Shown piece after piece: positions 5,731 through 10,996 of a stretch of 10,996 nucleotides of DNA (positions are counted from its first letter, which is position 1; the number at the start of each line of letters is the position of its first letter). The DNA comes from Paracoccaceae bacterium (GTDB lineage Bacteria > Pseudomonadota > Alphaproteobacteria > Rhodobacterales > Rhodobacteraceae). The stretch is from the NCBI GenBank assembly GCA_023254015.1, contig JALQYS010000044.1:1-10996 (forward strand). Direction: 5' to 3'. Under the pieces are notes generated by a model. The model was given only the letters and a program-made list of their open reading frames with translations, did not search any database and was not told where the DNA came from. The position numbers and the translations under genes are program-made.

Positions 5731-6681
5731 ATGGCAAATTCCGGTTTGAGCAACGATCTGGGCGGCATTCTGGCGCTGGTGGACAAGACCTATGGCATCG
5801 ACAAGGTGCTGGCCGACAAGGGGCGCGATCTTGTCAAGGAATACTACGCCCAATCCGGTCCGGCCTATGAACGCGCCCATTCCAAGGCGGGCTGCATGCA
5901 TCTGGCGCTGAACCCCGACGGCGAATTCTCGCCCGAGGGCTATCGTCGTCAGCCGCGCAGCATCGTGCGGGAATTGACCGAAATGGGCGGCACCCGGGTG
6001 CTGGAGCTGGGCTGTGGCAAGGGCTTCAACAGCCTGATCGTGGCCCGTCGCCTGCCCGAGGCCGAATGTATCGGCACGGATCTGCTTGAGGATCATCTGG
6101 TCAAGGCCCGCAGTCTGGCCGCCGAGGCAGGCGTCAGCAACCTGCGCTATGAACAGGCCAGCTTTGAGCCGCTGCCCGACCGGTTCCGCGACATGGATAT
6201 GATCTTCGGGGTCGAGACCCTGTGTTATGCCCAGGACCTTGACAAGGTGGCCCAGTCGATCGCGGCGGCGCTGCGCCCCGGCGGGCGGTTCGTGATGTTC
6301 GACGTTCACGCGCTTGAAGATCCCGACAGCCTGCCGCCCGATCTGGCGCGCGCGACGCGGCTTTACGAAACCTCGATGGTGGTGACGCGCGGCTTCATCC
6401 GGGCGGGCGCCTGGGAGGCGGCTCTGGCCCGGGCAGGGCTGCGGCCCGACCCGACCCGGGATCTGTCAAAGGCGGTGCAGCCCGGGCTTCGGCGGTTGCA
6501 GGCGGTGGGCCTGCAGGCGCTGGGCGACTGGAAAAAACGCATGGCCGTCAAGGTGATGCCGCCCTATATGGCGCGCAATGGCATTTCGGCGCTCTTGGGG
6601 CCTTTGGTGTTCCGCCTGCCCGAGCGGAACCGGCAGGCCGTGCTGGCCTATCAGCGCATCAGCGCCACCAAACCCGCCTGA
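5731..6681 (+). CDS. Class I SAM-dependent methyltransferase of unknown substrate
   Basis: The 316-residue soluble protein has a Rossmann methyltransferase core: motif I VLELGCGKGFNS (from V90), the acidic residue after strand 2 in AECIGTDL, a motif II-type stretch DMIFGVETLCYAQD (about 155-170) and LRPGGRFVMFDVHAL. Before the core comes an unusual N-terminal segment of ~85 residues containing KEYYAQSGPAYERAHS and GCMHLALNPDGEFSPEGY. The C-terminal ~100 residues include a conserved-looking DWKKRMAVKVMPPYM stretch. The layout resembles the UbiE/sterol-methyltransferase type acting on lipids, quinones or small hydrophobic molecules, but I cannot assign a substrate. The position after a CFA/UfaA-like lipid methyltransferase and TrgA makes a membrane-lipid substrate worth considering; that is inference only. 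The start is supported by the absence of in-frame alternatives nearby; the ribosome site (GCGGGG) is poor. The Nudix gene follows 20 bp downstream. Confidence 0.8.
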   Translation: MANSGLSNDLGGILALVDKTYGIDKVLADKGRDLVKEYYAQSGPAYERAHSKAGCMHLALNPDGEFSPEGYRRQPRSIVRELTEMGGTRVLELGCGKGFNSLIVARRLPEAECIGTDLLEDHLVKARSLAAEAGVSNLRYEQASFEPLPDRFRDMDMIFGVETLCYAQDLDKVAQSIAAALRPGGRFVMFDVHALEDPDSLPPDLARATRLYETSMVVTRGFIRAGAWEAALARAGLRPDPTRDLSKAVQPGLRRLQAVGLQALGDWKKRMAVKVMPPYMARNGISALLGPLVFRLPERNRQAVLAYQRISATKPA

Positions 6682-6701
6682 CCGTCGCCGAGGGGCCAGG
6701 C

Positions 6702-7367
6702 ATGAAATCCGACGATCCCGATCACCGCGCCCGTGCCCGGCATGACGTGCCGTCGACGCTGCGCCGCGCGGCGGGCCCGCAGGATGTGCAGGTTCTCGCG
6801 CGGCAAGAGCCCTACGCCGCCTTCTTTGCCGTCGAGGAACAGGCGCTGCGCCATCGCCGGCATGACGGCACGTTTAGCCCCACGCTGCAGCGCGCGGCCT
6901 TTGTTTCGGGCGATGCCGTCACGGTGCTGCCCTATGATCCGGTCAGCGACCGGGTGCTGCTGATCGAGCAGTTCCGCTTTGGCCCCCATGTCCGCGGCGA
7001 TTCGAATCCCTGGCAGCTGGAGGTCATCGCCGGCCGCATCGACGCGGGTGAAACCGCCGAGGCCGCCGCCCGGCGCGAGGCCGCCGAAGAGGCCGGGCTG
7101 GCAACGGACCGGCTCTTGCCGATTGCCGCCTATTATCCCAGCCCCGGTGCCTATGCCGAATTTCTTTATTCCTATCTGGCCCTTGCCGATCTGCCCGACG
7201 GGATCGAGGGCACCTTCGGCGTCGCGGGCGAGGCCGAGGACATCCGCACTCACCTTGTGCCCTTTGACCGGCTGATGGCGCTTTGTGCCAGTGGCGAGAT
7301 CGGCAATGCCCCCACGCTTCTGTCGGCGCTGTGGCTTTCGCGCGAAAGGCCGCGGTTGCGCGGCTAG
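6702..7367 (+). CDS. Nudix hydrolase, ADP-ribose pyrophosphatase (NudF/AdpP) type
   Basis: The 221-residue protein carries a complete Nudix box, G-x5-E-x7-REAAEEAGL, at residues 111-133; this is the Mg2+-binding helix that hydrolyses nucleoside diphosphates linked to another group. The YPSPG motif, with Pro148 15 residues after the box, is typical of ADP-ribose pyrophosphatases, as is the upstream VTVLPYDPVSDRVLLIEQFR followed by PWQLEVIAGRID. The first ~45 residues (RRAAGPQDVQVLARQEPY) extend the core. Such enzymes clear ADP-ribose and related sugar nucleotides, which accumulate when NAD is broken down under stress. It lies 20 bp after the methyltransferase and is probably co-transcribed. 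I recall, without certainty, that trgB of the R. sphaeroides trg locus is also Nudix-like; if so, trgA and this gene could be remnants of one functional unit. Confidence 0.88.
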   Translation: MKSDDPDHRARARHDVPSTLRRAAGPQDVQVLARQEPYAAFFAVEEQALRHRRHDGTFSPTLQRAAFVSGDAVTVLPYDPVSDRVLLIEQFRFGPHVRGDSNPWQLEVIAGRIDAGETAEAAARREAAEEAGLATDRLLPIAAYYPSPGAYAEFLYSYLALADLPDGIEGTFGVAGEAEDIRTHLVPFDRLMALCASGEIGNAPTLLSALWLSRERPRLRG

Positions 7368-7411
7368 GCCGGGCGCTCTGCCCTTGCAACACCCGCGGGG
7401 GCGGGCATAAC

Positions 7412-7422
7412 TGGTCGGACCG
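7412..7422. promoter_or_regulatory. Candidate GntR/FadR-type operator upstream of gntR
   Basis: TGGTCGGACCG has the dyad GGTC-G-GACC and fits the TnGTnnnACnA pattern of FCD-family GntR operators (FadR prefers TGGTCnGACCA), except for the last base. It lies 18 bp upstream of the gntR start codon, where binding would repress the gene's own transcription. Confidence 0.5.
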
Positions 7423-7440
7423 CCGCGAAGAGTTGCCGCA

Positions 7441-8130
7441 ATGCCCGAAGATACCCATCCCGACGACAGCCGCCCCGACGACAGCCGAAAGGTGCCCAGC
7501 CACGAGCTGACCTATGTCCGCCTGCGCGACATGGTGCTGTTTGGCGCCCTGGCCCCCGGGCAACCGGTGACCATTCAGGGCCTGATTGCCGATCTGGGCG
7601 CCGGCATGACCCCGGTGCGCGAGGCCATCCGCCGCCTGACCGCCGAGGGCGCGCTGGAGCCGCAGGGCAACCGCCGGGTCACGGTGCCGCGGCTGGAGCC
7701 TGGGGTGCTGGACCAGCTGGCCTTTGCCCGCCTGACGATCGAGCCGCGTCTAGCCGAACTGGCCGCGTGCAACCTGACGCCGTCGCTGATCGCCCGGCTT
7801 GAGGCGCTGGATGCGCGGGTGAATGACGCGATCCGCACCGGCGATGTGACGGCCTATCTGACGGCCAACCACGCCTTCCACTTCACCCTTTATGAGGCGG
7901 CCGGGGCCGGGGTTCTTCTGGACATGGCGCGGTCGATGTGGCTGCGCTTTGGCCCGTCGCTGCGGGTGGTGGCGACGCTGGCCGGGGCCACGGGCCTGCC
8001 CGACCAGCATGTCGAGGCGCTGGCGGCCATGCGCGCGGGCGATGGCCAAAGGCTGGCGCGGGCGCTGCACGACGACATCGCGCAGGGCGTCGAAGAGGTG
8101 CGCGCGGCGCTTGCGCGCGGCGAGGTCTGA
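7441..8130 (+). CDS. GntR family transcriptional regulator with FCD ligand-binding domain
   Basis: The 229-residue protein has an N-terminal winged helix-turn-helix (about residues 24-88, including LTYVRLRDMVLFGALAPGQ and the recognition helix MTPVREAIRRL, residues 56-66). A helical FCD domain follows from about 95 to 222. The FCD domain usually binds a metal and a small organic acid. Candidate ligands are the His residues of NHAFH (144/147), H190 in DQHVEAL and H210 in LHDDI. The family commonly represses catabolic genes until the substrate binds. The first 20 residues are not part of the fold and contain PDDSR twice, from a 15-bp tandem duplication. The start at 7441 has only a weak GAAGAG ribosome site; a start nearer the helix-turn-helix cannot be excluded. 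The target is unknown: the neighbouring proline-racemase and aminotransferase genes are candidates, and an operator-like dyad sits in its own promoter. Confidence 0.9.
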   Translation: MPEDTHPDDSRPDDSRKVPSHELTYVRLRDMVLFGALAPGQPVTIQGLIADLGAGMTPVREAIRRLTAEGALEPQGNRRVTVPRLEPGVLDQLAFARLTIEPRLAELAACNLTPSLIARLEALDARVNDAIRTGDVTAYLTANHAFHFTLYEAAGAGVLLDMARSMWLRFGPSLRVVATLAGATGLPDQHVEALAAMRAGDGQRLARALHDDIAQGVEEVRAALARGEV

Positions 8131-8135
8131 AGGAG

Positions 8136-8180
8136 GCGGAATTCGCACGAATTCCGCAACCGATTTCCGTGCGGAAATCG
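8136..8180. promoter_or_regulatory. Twin related palindromes between gntR and lysR
   Basis: Two perfect dyads sit side by side. The first has arms GCGGAATTCG (8136-8145) and CGAATTCCGC (8148-8157) around CA. The second has arms CGATTTCCG (8161-8169) and CGGAAATCG (8172-8180) around TG. Only three bases separate them and their centres are 24 bp apart. Read on opposite strands they share the centre CGCACG flanked by A/T-rich steps, so they look like two copies of one binding site rather than unrelated hairpins. No T-run follows. They begin 6 bp after the gntR stop and end ~100 bp before lysR. Either regulator, or another, could bind; an RNA double hairpin that ends or stabilises the gntR message is the alternative. 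Confidence 0.6.
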
Positions 8181-8278
8181 CCCTCGGGCCGCCGGTTTGC
8201 GCAGGTCTTTGACGGGGCGCGCATTTCGGGCAGACTGGGGCCGCCGCCGCAAAGGACCGCCGCCGTAAGGGACCACCC

Positions 8279-9229
8279 ATGAGACCTGTCCACCGCCGTC
8301 ATCTGCCCTCGCTCGGGGCCTTGGCCACGTTCGAGGTTGCCGCCCGGCATCTGAGTTTCACCCAGGCCGCGCGCGAGCTGAACGTGACGCAAGGTGCCGT
8401 CAGTCAGCAGATCCGTCTGTTGGAACAGGCGCTTTCGGTGCCGCTGTTCCTGCGCAAGCACAATGCGCTGGAGCTGACGGCGGCGGGCAGCGCGCTTCTG
8501 GCCTCGGTCGCGGCGGGGCTGGATGCGATCAGCGCGGGCGTCGGGCAGATCTTACCCGGCAGCGCGCCCCAGCGGGTGACGATCACCGCCACCGATGCCT
8601 TGGCCGCCTATTGGCTGAAGCCCCTGATCGACCGCTTTCGCGCCGATCACCCCGAGGTGGGTTTCGTGGTGCTGGCCTCGGATGACGACCCTGCGCTCAG
8701 CCGCAATTCCGGGGTGGATATCGCACTTTTGTGCGGCAACGAACGGTTCGAACTGGGCGATGCCCTGCATCTCATGTACCCCGAGGTCGCCCAGCCGGTG
8801 TGTTCCCCGGCCTATCTGGCGGCCCATGGCCCGTTTGACGATGCCGCCGCCTTGGCCCGCACCACCCTGTTGCACCTGCACGAACGGCATTGGAGCTCGG
8901 GGGCGATCCAGTGGCATCCCCTGGGTTGGGACGAATGGTTTGCCACCCAGGGCGTCGAGGGGCGGGGCGCGCCTTTCGGCTTTTCCACCAACAAGGTGAC
9001 ACTTCTGACCGAGGCGGCGTTGGCGGGCGAGGGGGTGATGCTGGGCATCCACAATCTGGTGCGCGGCCATGTCGCGCGGGGCGAGCTGGTCTATGCCCAC
9101 CCGGCCTGCATCACCTCGGGGCGGGCGAATTTCATGCGTGTCACACCGGCGGCGCTGGGCCGTCCTGCGGTGGCGCGCTTTGTCGACCATCTGCTGCGCG
9201 ATTTGCGGGGGCAGGGCTTGGGGCATTAG
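8279..9229 (+). CDS. LysR family transcriptional regulator (GcvA-like)
   Basis: The 316-residue protein begins with the LysR winged helix-turn-helix: LGALATFEVAARHLSFTQAA, then ELNVTQGAVSQQIRLLEQAL and VPLFLRKHNALELTAAG (residues ~12-70). A two-lobed periplasmic-binding-like effector domain follows (about 95-305: VTITATDALAAYWLKPLI, GVDIALLCG, LTEAALAGEGVMLGIHNL). The opening RRHLPSLGALATFEVAARH and the word order resemble GcvA-type members, which control amino-acid catabolism. The start at 8279 has TAAGGGA 6-12 bases upstream. Unlike most LysR genes it is co-directional with, rather than divergent from, its likely target: the proline-racemase-family gene begins 88 bp downstream and a LysR box lies at the junction. 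The effector could be a proline derivative; this is inferred from position. Confidence 0.92.
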   Translation: MRPVHRRHLPSLGALATFEVAARHLSFTQAARELNVTQGAVSQQIRLLEQALSVPLFLRKHNALELTAAGSALLASVAAGLDAISAGVGQILPGSAPQRVTITATDALAAYWLKPLIDRFRADHPEVGFVVLASDDDPALSRNSGVDIALLCGNERFELGDALHLMYPEVAQPVCSPAYLAAHGPFDDAAALARTTLLHLHERHWSSGAIQWHPLGWDEWFATQGVEGRGAPFGFSTNKVTLLTEAALAGEGVMLGIHNLVRGHVARGELVYAHPACITSGRANFMRVTPAALGRPAVARFVDHLLRDLRGQGLGH

Positions 9230-9241
9230 CCTGACTAATGC
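9223..9241. promoter_or_regulatory. LysR-type box overlapping the lysR stop codon
   Basis: GCATTAG (9223-9229) and CTAATGC (9235-9241) form a perfect 7-bp dyad around CCTGA and contain the T-N11-A signature of LysR regulators (ATTAG-N5-CTAAT). The TAG inside the left arm is the lysR stop codon. The site lies 77-95 bp upstream of the proline-racemase-family start, the usual place for the activator-binding site. A copied hexamer, TTGCGC, follows at about 9243 and 9263. Confidence 0.6.
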
Positions 9242-9317
9242 CTTGCGCAGGGAAATTCTCGTTTGCGCGAAGGCGGACCACCGCATGATATGCCCTTGGT
9301 CACAACAGGAGGATGCC

Positions 9318-10370
9318 ATGGGGTTCAAGCGCACCATTCAAGCCATCGATACGCATTCGGGCATTCCGATGCGGGTGATCACCGGCGGCGTCGGGCATAT
9401 CCCGGGCGGCTCGGTGATGGAAAAGATGCGCTGGCTTGAGGCCAACGATGACCAGTTGCGCCAACTGGTCCTGCGCGAGCCGCGCGGCTATCCGGCGCAT
9501 TGCTGCAACCTTCTGGTGCCCCCCTCGCACCCCGAGGCGGATGCCGGCTATATCATCATGGAGCAGGTTGAATACCCCGTGATGTCGGGCGGCAACACGA
9601 TTTCGGTCGTCACGGTGCTGCTGGAAATGGGCATCCTGCCGATGAAAGAGCCTGTGACGGAACTGGTGCTCGAGGCGCCTGCCGGGCTGATCCGGGTCAA
9701 GGCGGACTGCGCGGGCGGCAAGGTCAAGTCGGTGACCTTCCGCAACGTCCCGGCCTTTGCCGCGCATCTGGACGCCGAAATCGACGTGCCGCATCTGGGC
9801 AAGGTGCGGGTCGATGTCGGTTGGGGCGGCATGTTCTATGTCATCGCCGATGTGCGCCAGTTCAAGGGGCTGGAGCTGAAGCCCGAACATGGCCGCGAGA
9901 TTGCCCGCATCTCGGCGATGATCCGTCAGGCGGCGCATGAACAGCTTCCGGTCGCCCACCCCGATTATCCGGGCGTCGGCATCACCATCTCGCAACTGTC
10001 GGGGCCGACAGAGGATCCCAAGGCCGATTGGAAGAATGCGGTGACCATGGCGACCGGCCCCTTGTCCTGGGATGATCCCAGCACTTGGACCGGCGCCATT
10101 GACCGCTGCCCCTGCGGCACCGGCACTTGCGCCAAGATGGCGGTGCTGAATGCCAAGGGCGAACTGCCGCTGGAGCGGGACTTCCGCCATCAGGGCATTC
10201 TGGGCACCGTCTTTACCGGCCGTCTGGTGGAAGAGGCCCGCATCGGCGACCGCCGGGCCGTGGTGCCCACGATCAGCGGGACCAGCTGGATCTTCGGCAT
10301 CAACACGCTGGTGCTGGATCACGAAGACCCGCTGCCGAACGGTTACACCATCGGCGACATCTGGGCCTGA
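9318..10370 (+). CDS. Proline racemase family enzyme with Ser/Cys pair (probable hydroxyproline dehydratase or epimerase)
   Basis: The 350-residue cytoplasmic enzyme belongs to the proline racemase superfamily, in which two residues on either face of the substrate abstract and return the alpha proton. Family marks are IDTHSGIPMRVITGG near the start, GYPAHCCNLLVPP, VGWGGMFYVIAD and the second-site motif DRCPCGTGTCA (C266). The first-site motif, normally MCGHG, is MSGGN here (S90), so both the first Cys and the following His are changed. Proline racemase and 4-hydroxyproline epimerase use Cys/Cys, and the human-type 3-hydroxyproline dehydratase uses Cys/Thr. Ser/Cys members are a known third group for which 3-hydroxyproline dehydratase activity has, as I recall, been reported, so that is the favoured role. 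Start 9318 has a strong AGGAGG ribosome site 5-10 bases upstream. The in-frame extension upstream overlaps lysR and is not coding. LysR just before it is the likely regulator. Confidence 0.9.
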   Translation: MGFKRTIQAIDTHSGIPMRVITGGVGHIPGGSVMEKMRWLEANDDQLRQLVLREPRGYPAHCCNLLVPPSHPEADAGYIIMEQVEYPVMSGGNTISVVTVLLEMGILPMKEPVTELVLEAPAGLIRVKADCAGGKVKSVTFRNVPAFAAHLDAEIDVPHLGKVRVDVGWGGMFYVIADVRQFKGLELKPEHGREIARISAMIRQAAHEQLPVAHPDYPGVGITISQLSGPTEDPKADWKNAVTMATGPLSWDDPSTWTGAIDRCPCGTGTCAKMAVLNAKGELPLERDFRHQGILGTVFTGRLVEEARIGDRRAVVPTISGTSWIFGINTLVLDHEDPLPNGYTIGDIWA

Positions 10371-10380
10371 TGGGGGAGGG

Positions 10381-10433
10381 GGCAGAATTTGATCAAATTC
10401 CTTGAGCCATTCGGCCTTTGATCATATTCTGCC
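10381..10433. promoter_or_regulatory. Long inverted repeat with TTTGATCA palindromes before the class III aminotransferase
   Basis: A 17-bp left arm (10381-10397, GGCAGAATTTGATCAAA) pairs with a right arm (10417-10433, TTTGATCATATTCTGCC) at 16 of 17 positions across a 19-bp spacer. The left half-site is itself part of a perfect 16-bp palindrome, GAATTTGATCAAATTC (10385-10400); the right half-site retains TGATCA. The AT-rich composition stands out from its surroundings. It could be a pair of operators for a dimeric regulator of the aminotransferase operon, with looping or cooperative binding. It could also be a terminator for the preceding gene, but it lacks a T-run. I do not recognise the regulator. 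Confidence 0.6.
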
Positions 10434-10464
10434 TCCAAAGGCCCCAGATTCGGGGCCTGTTGGA
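10434..10464 (+). promoter_or_regulatory. Stable hairpin in the 5' leader of the class III aminotransferase gene
   Basis: TCCAA-AGGCCCC (10434-10445) pairs with GGGGCCT-G-TTGGA (10452-10464) as a 12-bp stem with one bulged G and an AGATTC loop. It starts at the base after the long inverted repeat and ends a few bases before the ribosome site GAAGGGA (10467-10473). It could be a terminator-like end for the upstream gene, an attenuator, or a translational control element. No T-run follows. Confidence 0.5.
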
Positions 10465-10479
10465 CCGAAGGGACAGCCC

Positions 10480-10996
10480 ATGAACATGATCACCAACCAC
10501 ATGTCGACGGCCGAGCTGCAAAAGCTGGACGCGGCGCACCACATGCACCCCTTCACGGATTCGAACGGTCTCGCGGCCAAGGGCGCGCGGATCATCACGC
10601 GCGGCAAGGGCGTCTGGCTGACCGACAGCGAAGGTCACCAGATCATCGACGGCATGGCCGGCCTGTGGTGTGTCAACATCGGCTATGGCCGCCCTGAACT
10701 GGGCAACGTCGCCAAGCGGCAGATGGATGAGCTGTGCTATTACAATACCTTCTTCCAGACCACCCATGTGCCCGCCATCGCGCTGGCCGCCGAACTGGCC
10801 AAGATCGCACCCGAGGGCATGAACCACACGTTCTTTGCCGGCTCGGGGTCCGAGGCCAATGACACCAACATCCGCCTTGTCCGCCGCTACTGGCAGGTCA
10901 AGGGGATGCCGGAAAAGCGCGTGATTATCGCGCGGAAGAACGGCTATCACGGCTCGACCATGGGCGGGGGCAGCCTTGGCGGCATGTCGCCGATCC
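10480..10996 (+). CDS. Class III PLP-dependent aminotransferase, SpuC-like polyamine/omega-amino acid:pyruvate type (N-terminal part)
   Basis: The first 172 residues of a class III (omega) aminotransferase are present; the gene runs off the right edge. Visible blocks are HHMHPFTD, TRGKGVWLTDSEGHQIIDGM then AGLWCVNIGYGRPEL, YYNTFFQTTH and the phosphate-binding loop AGSGSEANDTNIRLVRRYW, then RKNGYHGSTMGGGSLGGM. This order closely resembles Pseudomonas SpuC, which transfers an amino group from putrescine and related polyamines to pyruvate. Taurine- or beta-alanine:pyruvate aminotransferases are close alternatives. The catalytic Lys and the substrate-determining C-terminal half lie outside the window. 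I chose the ATG at 10480 because GAAGGGA lies 7-13 bases upstream; in-frame ATGs at 10486 and 10501 are possible. The two adjoining dyads suggest tight control. Confidence 0.88.
   Translation, partial: MNMITNHMSTAELQKLDAAHHMHPFTDSNGLAAKGARIITRGKGVWLTDSEGHQIIDGMAGLWCVNIGYGRPELGNVAKRQMDELCYYNTFFQTTHVPAIALAAELAKIAPEGMNHTFFAGSGSEANDTNIRLVRRYWQVKGMPEKRVIIARKNGYHGSTMGGGSLGGMSPI

Noticed and set aside
5050..6309. 419-residue minus-strand frame across trgA and the methyltransferase
   Set aside because: Antisense to two recognisable proteins and across their intergenic gap, with typical antisense composition.
10385..10400. FNR/FnrL box in the TTTGATCA region
   Set aside because: FNR sites need TTGAT-N4-ATCAA; here the half-sites are fused into TTTGATCAAA with no N4 spacer.
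1..10996. CRISPR arrays, tRNA genes, toxin-antitoxin or phage-defence genes
   Set aside because: Looked for regular repeats, tRNA-like folds and small paired genes by eye and found none.

Overview
The window reads as alphaproteobacterial DNA of the Rhodobacterales (Rhodobacter/Paracoccus-like), with a short foreign piece at its left end. The case for Rhodobacterales is the very high GC, a TrgA tellurite-resistance homologue, a photolyase gene followed directly by a CFA-type lipid methyltransferase, and a GC-rich intergenic element ending in GGGATATTTTT. No tRNA, rRNA, CRISPR array, transposase or phage gene was seen.

Left end (1-775). Two minus-strand ABC-transporter ATPase genes, livF and livG, sit in a different sequence style that resembles Betaproteobacteria. 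livG breaks off inside its ABC signature at about position 466. There it joins, in a short stretch readable as either gene, the last ~105 codons of a plus-strand clpX. Both genes are cut mid-domain, so this is most likely a chimeric contig or assembly join rather than natural gene order. An intrinsic terminator follows clpX.

Middle (1113-7367). A class V PLP-dependent aminotransferase of the VC1184-type 'cysteine desulfurase-like' family comes first; it lacks the usual catalytic Cys. After a GC-rich intergenic element and a candidate ECF/sigma-E-type promoter comes a tight same-strand run: DNA photolyase, CFA/UfaA-type phospholipid methyltransferase, trgA, an unassigned SAM methyltransferase and a Nudix ADP-ribose pyrophosphatase-type hydrolase. 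In Rhodobacter sphaeroides the photolyase and CFA-like pair belongs to the singlet-oxygen (RpoE/ChrR) response. The run therefore looks like a DNA-repair, membrane-lipid and oxidant-defence cluster.

Right end (7441-10996). A GntR/FCD regulator, a LysR (GcvA-like) regulator, a proline-racemase-family enzyme with a Ser/Cys catalytic pair (probable hydroxyproline dehydratase or epimerase) and the start of an SpuC-like class III polyamine/omega-amino-acid aminotransferase suggest amino-acid and amine catabolism. The intergenic gaps here carry strong dyads: a FadR-like operator before gntR, twin related palindromes before lysR, a T-N11-A LysR box overlapping the lysR stop codon, and a 17-bp-arm inverted repeat plus a 5'-UTR hairpin before the aminotransferase gene.

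No clearly new multi-gene system is evident. The most useful leads are the photolyase-lipid methyltransferase-TrgA-methyltransferase cluster, the twin dyads and the large inverted repeat. The main caution is the chimeric left end.
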